DNA of 18,587 nucleotides from Paramacrobiotus metropolitanus (Eukaryota > Tardigrada > Eutardigrada > Parachela > Macrobiotidae): assembly GCF_019649055.1 (NCBI RefSeq), contig NW_026570689.1, forward strand, positions 1 to 18,587, read 5' to 3'. This document shows, in pieces, positions 8,768 through 18,286 of this stretch. Under the pieces are notes generated by a model. The model made no database searches. It was not told where the DNA came from and was given only the letters and a program-made list of their open reading frames with translations. Position numbers and translations under genes: made by a program. The stretch's first letter is position 1. Each line of letters begins with the position of its first letter.

Positions 8768-10280
8768 GAGACTCCACTGGGCCAGGAGACCCCACTGGGC
8801 CAGGAGACTTCACTGGGCCAGAAGACTCCACTGGGCCAGGAGAGTCCTTTAGCCCAGGAGACTCTACTAGGCCAGGAGACTTCACTGGGCCAGGGGAGTC
8901 CTTTAAGCCACGAGACTTCGCTGGGCCAGGAGAATTCACTGGGCCCGGTGACTCCACTGGGCCAAGAGAGTCGTTTAGGCCTGGAGACTCCACCGGGCCA
9001 CGAGACGCCACTGGATCAGGAGTCCTGTAGGCCACGAGACTCCACTGGGCCAGGAGACCCCACTGGGCCAGGAGACTTCACTGGGCCAGAAGACTCCACT
9101 GGGCCAGGAGAGTCCTTTAGCCCAGGAGACTCTACTAGGCCAGGAGACTTCACTGGGCCAGGGGAGTGCTTTAAGCCACGAGAATCCGCTGGGCCCGGAG
9201 AATTCACTAGTCCAGGGGATTCCACTGGGCTTTGAAAGTCCTTTTGGCCACGAGACTCCGCTTGGCCAGGAGACTTTCCTGGCCCAGGTGACTCCACTGG
9301 GCCAGGAGAGTCTCCTGGGTCTCCTGGCCAGTGAAGTCTCCTTGCCCACTGGAGTCTCCTGGCCTAAAGGACTCTCCTGGCCTAGCGGACTCCACTGGAC
9401 CAGGAGACTTCAGTGGGCCAGGATAGCCTTTTATGCCACGAGACTCCGCTGGGCCAGGAGAATTCACTGGGTCCGGTGACTCCACTGGGCCAAGAGAGTC
9501 CTTTAGGCCAGGAGTCTACTGGGCCAGGAGGCCCCACTGGGCCAGGAGACTTCACTGGGTTAGGAGTCCTGTAGGCCACGAGACTCCACTGGGCCAGGAG
9601 ACCCCGCTGGGCCAGGAGATTTCACAGGGCCAGGAGATTCCGCTAGGCCAGGAGAGTCCTTTTGGCCAGGAGACTCCACTGGACCAGGAGACTCCACTGG
9701 ACCAGGGTACTTCAATGGGCCAGGAGAGCCCTTTTAGCCACGAGACTCCGCTGACCAGGAGAATTCACTGGGTCCGGTGACTTCACTGGGCCAAGAGAGT
9801 CTTTTAGCCCAGGAGACTCTACTAGGCCAGGAGACTTCACTGGGCCAGGGGAGTCCTTAAAGCCATGAGACTCCGCTGGGCCCGGAAAATTCACTAGTCC
9901 AGGGGACTCCACTGGGCTTTGAGGTCCTTTTGGCCACGAGACTCCGCTTGGCCAGGAGACTTTACTGGGCCAGGTGACTCCACTAGTCTAGGAGACCCCA
10001 CTAGGCCAGGAGACTCCACTGGGCCAGGAGGGTCCTTTAGCCCAGGATACTCTACTAGGCCAGGAGACTTCACTGGGCCAGGGGAGTCCTTTAAGCCATG
10101 AGACTCCGCTGGGCCCGGAAAATTCACTAGTCCAGGGGACTCCACTGGGCTTTGAGGGTCCTTTTGGCCAAGAGACTCCGCTTGGCCAGCAGACTTTACT
10201 GGGCCAGGTGACTCCACTAGTCTAGGAGACCCCACTAGGCCAGGAGACACCACTGGGCCACGAGACTCCGCTGGGCGAGT
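8571..10280. repeat. 18-bp minisatellite, about 95 copies, with higher-order structure
   Basis: The basic unit is close to GGGCCAGGAGACTCCACT, repeated head to tail for about 1.7 kb with substitutions and a few indels. Larger blocks recur: the variant block around GGAGTCCTGTAGGCCACG appears near 8750, 9018 and 9562, and the block CCCGGAAAATTCACTAGTCC near 9881 and 10114. The unit length is a multiple of three, so long open frames appear on both strands (GPGDST-like hexapeptides on plus, SPGPVE-like on minus). The larger blocks are not multiples of three (for example 268 and 233 bases), and the frame shifts from block to block with stops. This argues against the whole array being translated. 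The Gly spacing is not the Gly-X-Y of collagen. Confidence 0.9.
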
Positions 10281-10289
10281 CTCGTGGAA

Positions 10290-11030
10290 CAACACAAGCG
10301 ATTCAGGTGGGTGCGAGTATGCGCCAACAGTCTACTGCATTCTGTCCACAAAAAACGCGGAAAGTGTGTACGCTAAACTGTTTCGCGCTAAACTGTTTTT
10401 GCAGATTTCGCGCCATTTCTGGCTTTGTGCTGTTGAGAAGCAGCATAAAATGGATGGTTTATTTGAAATTTGTGCATAGTTTGGTCAAAAGTAGAATGCA
10501 AGAAAATGTTTCAAATCGGCTTGACCTGCGTTCGTTTCTTCGCTCCTTCTTCTTATTCATAGAATCATAAGATTGTTTTAGTTTGGGCAGTAAAAAAAAT
10601 ATGTCAATACCAGTGCATCACCATGGTGTATAATACCTCTTATAATAAGATATTTGTCTTCCTTGCTGAGGTTGTTATGTTTTTCATTTATTCAGTTAAA
10701 CGGCACAACGCCAACAACAGTTAGATATTAGTTATAATACAGTTTATAGGGAATTTAAAGAAATAGGAAAATCGTGTTAAGCGTACCCACTCAGAGCAGA
10801 TGGCAACACTGCTTTCGCCGCCTGGAATAACGTAGCTTTTACCTGCAATGCATAATAATTTTAGTTGTCAAACCCATTTATATAATTATAGTAAAGTAAC
10901 ACTAGTGCTCTCGAACTTGCATTATAGAAATGCAGTATAGTATCTTTTCCCAGTTCGGTAAATTTTGATAAGCAAAACAAAGGTTGTTTGTGTCCGATCG
11001 ATTGCCATTCGTTAACATTTTTTCTCACTA
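10290..11030. other. 3' flank and 3' UTR of the KDM3 gene
   Basis: Unique, AT-rich sequence between the minisatellite and the KDM3 stop codon. A plus frame at 10307-10570 shows no recognisable domain and is taken as chance. The candidate poly(A) signal of KDM3 lies at 10687-10692. Confidence 0.5.
10687..10692 (-). terminator. Candidate poly(A) signal of the KDM3 gene
   Basis: AATAAA on the minus strand about 340 bases beyond the KDM3 stop codon. It is the first canonical hexamer noticed downstream of the gene, so the 3' UTR probably ends just past it. Between it and the stop codon nothing coding is seen. Confidence 0.45.
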
Positions 11031-13181
11031 TTAATTTAATGCACTAAATTTGTCTGCCATCGTTTTCCGCTTACGGCAAGTTTCAACAGCACGGATGCAA
11101 GAGTTCTGATTTAAGTTTCGAAAGCGTCGACTTCACAATTTTAGATACTTGGTCAGTATTAGTACCTGGAGTTTATCCGCTTTATTCTGAAAATGCATCG
11201 GAAGTTGTCGAAATTCGTTGGCTAAACGGAGGCATTCACTAACATGCTCCGGCGAAAGAAAATCCTCTGCCACCTTTATGCAACTGTATAAATTCCAAAC
11301 CTGCAATTTTATCAGTTTCGAGAGCGAACAGCACAGCCATGCAATATTATTGACAACAGACTGTCAAACATTCAAGTGATGTCGATACGAACTGGCAAAA
11401 ATATTATTTTGGATTATTTTCGGAGTTAAGCGCTCTCACTTGGTGCAGCGCGCCAGCCGGTATGAATATCGCATCACCGGCGAACTGGACGATAGTCATG
11501 CCTTCCACTCCGGTTTCCTTCAACAGGCGCTGCTGGAATTCTACAGTCAGGAACTCTACCTGACTGTGGAGCGGATCCTCTCCATTCTCGTGATCTTCGC
11601 GGTGTTTCTCCAAAAACTCTCGGATCTTCGCCGTGTCTGTCGGCTGGTAAATTTGCCACACGGCGCCCGGCACGCGACCTTCACTGAGTCGTTTCCTGGT
11701 ACTATTATCCAATTTTAATCCCCAAACATAATTCTTTGCGTCAATGAAAACGAAAATATTTATTTAATGATAAGAGTAAGCTTGGTAAGCTAATGAAAGA
11801 ATAAGAACAGGTATGTGACCAGAGCAAGCTGTCCGCAATAAAATGGTGCAGAAACAGGAGAAATGATTGCCGCCGTAAGTATATCATTCTATGCCCGCAG
11901 AGCAGCACTGGTACTTACCTCTCACATATCTTTCGTCAGCCGGCTTGCTAACATTAACCAAAATATTCACGGCATCGCTGATGTCCAAGTGAAGGTATGT
12001 AGTGGCATTGTCTGGCTGTCCCACCATACCTACACGCAATTCAACGGTAATCTAATTCTGAATGCAAAAACACTATTGTATTTTAAATAATAATAAAACT
12101 AAATCGCATGCGACAGTTGTTAGCAAATTAATACAGCAGAATATTTTGGTTGGCATACACGTTGGTTTAACGGAAGTCGTTCTAAAGCAAAATCGTCGTT
12201 AAATGCAGCGGCAAATTTATTTATCAATCAGAAAAAATAATATAAAAATGTTTTGACCAAAGCACCGACTGCTCGGCTGCAAACAAAAGACAGAATTATG
12301 CAAATTTTGAAAAGCCAGCTGGGCAGAAAATTAATACATTAAAGACGGCATTTCCGGCAGTATCGTTTTGCAGTTCTATAACTGCGGCAGTCACTGACTG
12401 TAATCTGCAGCAGCTTCCTTAACTTACCATAGGCAATATACATTTTTGGACCGAGGTCCGGTGGATTAAGATGTTCCGGTAAATACGACGCCAGGTTCAG
12501 ACGACCTTTCTCGTGCGTGTATTGGGCTAGAGGCAGCGCATCGAACAGTGTTCGGTGGTGCAATGGGAGCGATTCGCAGAACCGGGAATCCGTTGGCCAG
12601 TCCTTAATTTTCAGGAGCAAACGATTTCCGTTTGTATCAGTAACACGATCTACGCAAAAAGCACAAAATAACTAAGTTTCCAAATTTCACACACAACGGT
12701 GAGGCTCACAGGAAATTGATTTTACCTACGCTTGCATCCACTAAAACATAACTAAACTCTTTGAAATTAAGTACTGCTTTTATTAGCCTATGCATGCCTT
12801 CAGTTGCGGAAAAGCCTTTCCAAAAATCCATGTGTTTTTTCCCTGTGATCCGCTGATGTGGTTTGGCCCCACAGTCAATTAAATCTACTTTTTCTTCTCC
12901 AAATTTGGCAGCAAACCAAGAGGGCTGCCATATGCCCTGCGAAGAAACCTTCGGATCTGTGAGTGATTGTCCAACTCCGGCGATAACCACCGGAAGGCCT
13001 TTCGACCAATGGGCACGAAAGGCTTCAGTGTCGATTCCGTTAGGAGATTGCAACAACAGAACCTGGCCGTTACATAGAAAATCACGTTGTTCCCAGTCAA
13101 TGCTTTCGCCACTATTCGCAACCGATCCGTCGGCAGACAGCGCCAAAAACTGAGTAATCCCACTCTGCACCATTCGAACAG
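11031..13181 (-). other. KDM3: KDM3 JmjC catalytic domain exons
   Basis: Exon 13181-12726 has the lead-in found in KDM3 proteins ([43 protein letters not shown]). Exon 12649-12428 has KIKDWP and [20 protein letters not shown]. Exon 12029-11926 has [16 protein letters not shown], supplying the first two iron ligands, His1008 and Asp1010. Exon 11733-11440 has [17 protein letters not shown] and IPAGALHQ, where His1126 is the expected third ligand. Exon 11300-11166 has [18 protein letters not shown]. All three ligands of the facial triad are present, so the enzyme is predicted to be active. The last exon (11105-11031) follows a 60-base intron and ends at TAA; its short basic tail is weakly conserved. 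Confidence 0.9.
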
Positions 13182-16100
13182 CTAAAACATAAAGCAGTAA
13201 ACGTTCTGGCAGAAGTGTCAGCGTGAAAACGTATCATTAGTTTACTGTACGAACGTTAATGTGCCTTAAAGCAGCCGTGTTACCTTCCAGTGGAATTATA
13301 CGCGTTGGCAGAAGATGGTGATCCGACTGTCCACCGACTGAGCGGCTAGATTTGGGCAGGGTGCTTCCGGCAGGTTTTGTCGGACATAGATGCCATCCCC
13401 GATTATCGCATGGAACACCCAGAACTTCTCCGCGGGGGATGCTGCCGCCGGCTGGCGCTTCTTCCGCCTCACTCCGGTTAAGCACTAAAAATTAAACAAT
13501 AAATTTCTTAGTTTCGTAGAATATTCAGGGCGAAGTGAAATTTGAATGTAAACATTTTAGTAAACTCGTTGTAAGCTAACATACCAGCAAACTCGGAGTA
13601 GCACTCTGGACACACACAATATCCGCAATGCAAGCACACAAAATGCGCATTGAACAAGCAAGCCAGGCAAACGTCACAGCTTTCAGTCATTCCGAAGGGA
13701 ATGCTCTTTACGGCGGGGCCGCCGTCATCAGGCGCAGCGTGCTTTGCCAGAATACTCTCGTGCTGGTTCAGTAAGTCTAACAAAATAGTGCCTACTTTTG
13801 ACAGCACATATGATGCTTCTTCCGGCGAAGCGCGCGGTGCGTTTGGCACACTGCGTAGCCGTCGTCCGTTCGATCCGTGACATCCCAGTAAGGCACTTAA
13901 CGTATCGGAAAACCACAAACGTCCCTCTTCGGCAACGTAACAGTCTTTAATGTCGCCATCATTTACCAAATCCAGCTTAGCAGCCGGAATTATTGCTGCG
14001 TCGGACTCGGATGGCGTGTCTTTCGTAAGGCGGATGCTGAAAGTACAGAAAATATTTTGGACACACAGCCAACGTAAATCCGAACAATTTCTACCGGAAA
14101 CTGTGTTTGGAATTAGCGCAGGGCTACTTTAGCGCAGCGTGCGGCAAAATAGCAGCAAGATTATTTTGGCGCACGAATTACTGCGGCCAATAGCATGAGC
14201 CTATATTTATGGTCCTACTGGACAAGGAGAAGTGACAGTGCCGATTACGGGTTGGATGCTTAATAACACAAATACCATCGCAGACGAGCGTTATTGAAGC
14301 GGCAATCCTTCTTTGCTTTGTTTCGATGCTTGGTACGTTTCGGCTGACCGGTCTCGTAGCAGTCAAAACAGACTGGGATTGTTTGCACGAGGTCAGACGG
14401 AATTGCTTGTCTGGCCATCTCTCTTTTCATGGCATCACGCCATAACTGACAGCGTTTCTTCTGTACAAAAACAGCCGTAGTCGATGTGGAACGCTTTTTG
14501 TCTTCAGCTGTAGATGCAGAGCACCGGTTCGAGAAGGAGGACTTGCCCTGGGCGGGGACAGGACTGGCAGTAGCGCTGCAGTCTTCACCTGGTGAAAACT
14601 CATTCACTTTGGGACACTAAGGAAACAGAGGGAACATATACAGCACTTTCCCGTGGGTCTTTCTATCCGTTTGTAATTTCTTTAAGGGAAATGGCCCGGT
14701 ACATGGTGTCAAGAGGGGAATACATACACTAAAACTTTCGCTTTCGCGCACTCCGAATCACTTTTTTGTAATATTTTGTGTCATTCTAAAGCTGAATGAT
14801 TTGTGTACATGGCTCAGAAAACCGTTTACGCGGCAACATCCGGTTGCCGAGATATGGCATACTAAAATGGGTGAAAAGTTTAAATGCATTATTGTGTACC
14901 AAAAGTCTGGTTTTAAGCCGATCATCCCGAAACTGCTGCAAAATACACATAGCCATGAAGTCGAAAGTGAACCAATTTCAGGTTCATATCGTTTTCCCAT
15001 AATTTTAAAATGCATTTTAAAATTTTTGAAATTCATTTTAAAATCGGGAAAAAATGCTACGATCCTGAAATTGGTTCACTTTCGACTTCATGGCTATGTG
15101 TCTTCTGCTGTAAAGTTTCAAGATGATCGGGTAATAACCAGACTTTTGGTACACAACAATGCATTTAAACTTTTCTCCCAATTTTGTACGGCATATCTCG
15201 GCAACCCGATGTTGCGCGTGCAAACGGTTTCCAGAACAATGGATACAAATTATTTAGCTTTAGAATGATATAAAGTATTACAAAAGAGTAAAAAAGACTG
15301 CGCGAAAGCGAAAGTTTTAGTGCATGTATCTTATTTTGACGCTATGTACCGGGCCATTTTCCTTAATACAATTACGGTACAGCGTAACTCACAAAGTAGA
15401 TGAGACAATGGGAACTAGAAATCATGATTTTGGATCACTCACCTCTATGCCGATTGGGTAATCATCGGCATCGCTTTCCATCGACAACCTGGAGTTGGGC
15501 TGCCGGTTCTGCGTCGGTGCTGACGGAATCTCCTGCGAATGCTGTGATTGACTGGTAGGCGCCCGATGATTTACAACATCTTCGACGACCGAAACCGGCG
15601 AATACTGCGGCAGGAAATTCGTCTGTTGTTCGGAACGGCACCCGACCGCCGGGACGCTCAACGTCCTACACTGGTCACGACGGCTTTCCTCATCTTTGGT
15701 TAGCAGTGGCGCGCGGGGCACGGTTACTAGTTGCTGTACTGTACGCTTCTTGCTTGGACTGGTGTCTGGGACGTTTCCTGTGGGTTCACGGAAGTTAAAC
15801 TGTGATACTTAATTTAGCTAATCATATCGCTGATACCAGGCTTTAAGCAGCAAGAGACGTCGGCAACGACTAGGGATCGTTTCGGGCTCTTTAATGTAAT
15901 TATAACGGGCCTTTTGCGTGCTGGTGATATGGATGGCGAGTGACCTGGGGCCTGTTTCTGATCAGCCGCCCCGCTACGAACTGGTACGGCTTGACAAGAC
16001 GATGGCAACGTATGGCAAAGCTCTATGCTGGCTCCTGTAATGAAAATAGTGATGATTATGCTCGTAATAATCGGATTCTGTTGATCGTTCACAGGGGAAC

Positions 16101-17879
16101 AGTTCTGACACTGCTGTTACTTCATAATATTATATGCACAGCTCACAGTTAAAGCAGTACCTAAATACTCGCGCCCTGCGTTTTTGCAGATCGGTTTGCG
16201 CTTGTTAAAGGTTCATTTCTGAAAGATATCTCTAAAGTGGACCTTGACCATGGTTATGTTACATTTTCAGCTAACGCCTGAACACTCTTAGCACAATATT
16301 ATGGAAATTCGTGGTCAAGCAATCAGTCACGCGGCATAATTTCCGCCAGATACAGAAATTGTTCGACAATCACCATTTTCTCTCTTTGCAGGTAAGAGTT
16401 CATGTAACATAGAAGACGAAAGTTTTAAGAACCGCTGGTACGGCTGCCACGCTTTGTCGACCAAGCGCAAAATCGGAGGGTGGCGCATTATATTTCTGTA
16501 TACCTATAAGGGAAACATTATATTTCTGCCTACACCTTCCTGAAGCGGAGACTCGCGATATAGTGCCAAGTTGTAAACCATGTTAACGTAGTCCTTTTAC
16601 TAAAAAAAAGGTTTTTAGTACGTAGTAATTTGTGGTTAGTCGGTGTCAATATTAGCGAGGTTTTGCTCCCTCAGAAACTGCTGGTGTTGCGATTATTTTA
16701 TTTACCTTCGCCAATGCTGGCCTCCGAGCCTCTTCCAGCCAGACCAGATGGCGCCAGGCCTGTGGCGTCGAAAAGTGTCGGAATCGGGTTCATAGTGCCA
16801 CCGGTCACCGCTGGTAAACTCGGTGCAACAATCTCCACACTCTGCGCCGCCAGCGGGGAAAGCGGAAGAGGAAGCTGAGGATCCGGTGCCGGCGGATCCA
16901 CAGGCTCCCCCGGATCCGCGGTAACGGCGGGAGATATGTTCTCGAGGCGCATTGAATGGTTCATCAGTGAAAAAGGGCCCGGGGGTAGTGCTGATTGGGA
17001 ATCGTTGTGGTGGTGCGTGCACAGGATCCATTTGAATCAGGCCCTGAGCTGAATTGCTCAACGGCAGGGTCTGCGCACCAGGAACAGGTGGACAGAGGTA
17101 CCCAGATTGATTCTGCTCCCTCGCATCCAGCCGCTGCACCAACTGGTTTAACGTTGCATCCATTCTCATCATTTGACTAAAGACAGTCACAGATAAAAAA
17201 TACGGAAGTTTAAAAAATATAAATAAAAAACGAATATATAAAAAACGGAAGTTTTCCTACAAGTCTACAACGTTCATAGAAGTATCTTTTCGGGTCACAC
17301 AGTGATTTTCATAAAGGTGGCAACACGCCAACACGCAAGCATACGGGCTGGTATGCGTTAACACCGTTTCGAGGAAGCGTAGTACACACATTGCATGTAG
17401 ACAGTAGAACTAAACCAGTTCCATGAAACTTCTAATGCATTATGGATGCACGATCTGGAAAGTCCGCTATGAATAAAAACTGACCTGAGCATGCCTTGCT
17501 GAAATGACAAATCCATTCCGTGTGTATAATGTCCGCCGCCAAATGAGCTGCCTATCCCATGCGTGTAGGGGAACGGTTGCCGTTGGTGCGCCGACATGGA
17601 GGGAATATTGGCATTATAGGTATTCTGCTGATATGCAATCGGTGTCTGGAAGGAAACATTTGGCTCCAGTGACGGAACCGCTGGCCCATACGATGGTGCG
17701 AGGAAAACAGGGTGTGCAGTTTGCGGATAGGGTGCTGTCGCATGCGCATACTGCGGGAGCAGTCCATATAACTGCGGAAGGAATGTTGACGCTGCGTTAG
17801 CGCTCCATGCCAGACCATTGGACTGCGAAAGGGATGGCGCTGCATTAACGCTCCACCCTGTAGGAAGGTTGTTGTTCAT
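11031..17879 (-). CDS. KDM3: KDM3/JMJD1-type JmjC histone H3K9 demethylase, complete multi-exon gene
   Basis: Exons read by eye, 5' to 3' on the minus strand: 17879-17485, 17176-17079, 16990-16706, 16034-15837, 15777-15443, 14616-14276, 14036-13585, 13484-13284, 13181-12726, 12649-12428, 12029-11926, 11733-11440, 11300-11166, 11105-11031. All introns are GT-AG, all junction phases agree, and the sum is 3591 bases (1196 codons plus stop). The ATG at 17879 has a purine at -3 and an in-frame TAA shortly upstream. The protein has a low-complexity N-terminus, a Cys-rich KDM3 finger (residues about 671-696) and a JmjC domain near the C-terminus. The family removes mono- and dimethyl marks from H3K9 in the nucleus. 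Length is close to vertebrate KDM3A (about 1320). The family call rests on recognisable KDM3 segments such as [24 protein letters not shown] and [12 protein letters not shown]. Least certain are the 88-base intron at 16991-17078 and the last exon. Confidence 0.9.
13284..14616 (-). other. KDM3: KDM3 cysteine-rich region and zinc finger exons
   Basis: Exon 14616-14276 (residues 438-550) carries spaced cysteines, including CQLW near 493, CFDC at 520-523 and CRF at 542, followed across the intron by RLRC-IRLTKD. This matches the Cys-rich block that precedes the finger in KDM3 proteins. Exon 14036-13585 (residues 551-701) carries [20 protein letters not shown] and CPECY, with cysteines at about 671, 674, 677, 685, 688, 691, 693 and 696; this is the KDM3 zinc finger. 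In KDM3A/B it lies upstream of JmjC and is needed for full activity. Exon 13484-13284 leads into the conserved [10 protein letters not shown] stretch that in this family links the finger to the catalytic half. Confidence 0.88.
14682..15366. mobile_element. Foldback transposable element (MITE-like), copy 2, inside a KDM3 intron
   Basis: The ends are inverted copies: TTAAGGGAAATGGCCCGG on the left, and on the right the complement of TTAAGGAAAATGGCCCGG. The inverted repeats run for roughly 330 bases each and almost meet in an AT-rich centre around 15020. Matching internal blocks include CTTTCGCTTTCGCGCA, CGGTTGCCGAGATATG and GTGTACCAAAAGTCTGG on both arms. Each end carries TTAA, which suggests TTAA target-site duplication as in piggyBac-type elements, but that class is inferred from four bases only. 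It has no transposase, so it would need one supplied elsewhere. It fills most of the intron between exons at 15443 and 14616. Open frames inside are short products of the palindrome, not genes. Confidence 0.85.
15443..17879 (-). other. KDM3: KDM3 N-terminal exons: low-complexity Pro/Ser/Gln-rich region
   Basis: The first five exons encode residues 1-437. Exon 1 is rich in Pro, Tyr, Gln, Ala and His and has no recognisable domain. Exon 2 opens with a short amphipathic stretch ([17 protein letters not shown]). Exon 3 is Pro-rich, and exons 4-5 are Ser/Pro/Gln-rich with a small basic patch (PSKKRT). Exon 1 ends in phase 2 at a GTCAGT donor (17484) and joins the acceptor at 17177 in frame. The frame fixed by that junction differs from the frame required at the 16706 donor, so an intron or indel must lie between. 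An 88-base GT-AG intron at 16991-17078 reconciles them. The 59-base intron at 15778-15836 joins exons 4 and 5 in phase 1. KDM3 N-termini are poorly conserved, so a lack of known domains here is expected. Confidence 0.75.
16035..16705 (-). other. Intron of the KDM3 gene, no further content seen
   Basis: A 671-base intron in phase 1, from GTAAAT at 16705 to TTACAG at 16035, between the Pro-rich exon and the exon starting ASIELCHTL. The phase match across it is what shows which frame the upstream exon uses at its 3' end. No nested gene or repeat was found. Confidence 0.7.
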
Positions 17880-17897
17880 GATGGCCTGTTTCGTCTG

Positions 17898-18286
17898 TTA
17901 CAGGAGCGTCACGTCTCGAATTCGAAGAGAATGTCGAACAGGGAATCTACAATTTGAAAAAGGTCAGGCAAAGAGGTTTTTCAGCAATATAGTGCTCGTA
18001 TGCTTAAACTCGTATGAACTATTTCAGCGCCCATTTGGTAGTGTTGAAGCATTTTTCTTTGCTGCTGTGATTGGTAATGCTCATGATATTACCGTTGGTG
18101 ACCTTTGAAAAGTACATTACAATGCGACACAGTCAAAACAACTTTTACTTTGTATAAATTATTTATATTTTGCTAATTAACCGGCAGGGCGCCCATTTTA
18201 TGTTTGGAACAAAACCGGAGAGTACAAGTATAACGTTTTTCGTTTCAGAAGAAGTTGACGAAAACCTGCCCACAGCTCTAGTTTAA
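17898..18286 (+). CDS. Possible terminal exons of a plus-strand gene, overlapping the KDM3 upstream region
   Basis: Three plus-strand pieces can be joined: about 17901-17966 after GTTACAG (RLEFEENVEQGIYNLKK), then after a 65-base intron ending ATTTCAG, about 18032-18100 (RPFGSVEAFFFAAVIGNAHD), then after CGTTTCAG near 18248 (EEVDENLPTALV, TAA near 18284-18286). The phases agree at both joins (0 and 1). No upstream exon is known; it would have to lie within the KDM3 gene on the other strand. An unspliced frame, ATG 17878 to TGA 18108, also covers the middle part. No family recognised, and no canonical AATAAA follows. Confidence 0.25.

Noticed and set aside
8509-10101. Long plus-strand frames through the minisatellite as a collagen-like gene
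   Set aside because: Gly is not at every third residue, the frame changes from block to block with stops, and minus frames are equally long. The openness comes from an 18-base unit lacking stop codons.
11863-12090. Plus-strand frame opposite the exon with the HLD motif
   Set aside because: It is antisense to the JmjC exon 12029-11926, whose minus-strand match to KDM3 is unmistakable.
14758-15268. Open frames on both strands inside the second foldback element
   Set aside because: They are mirror images produced by the inverted repeat, lack domains and lie in a KDM3 intron.
16702-16900. Minus frame rich in Cys and Trp ending HWRR as the true KDM3 frame
   Set aside because: Its phase at the 16705 donor does not fit the next exon. 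The overlapping frame ending ASIGEG does.
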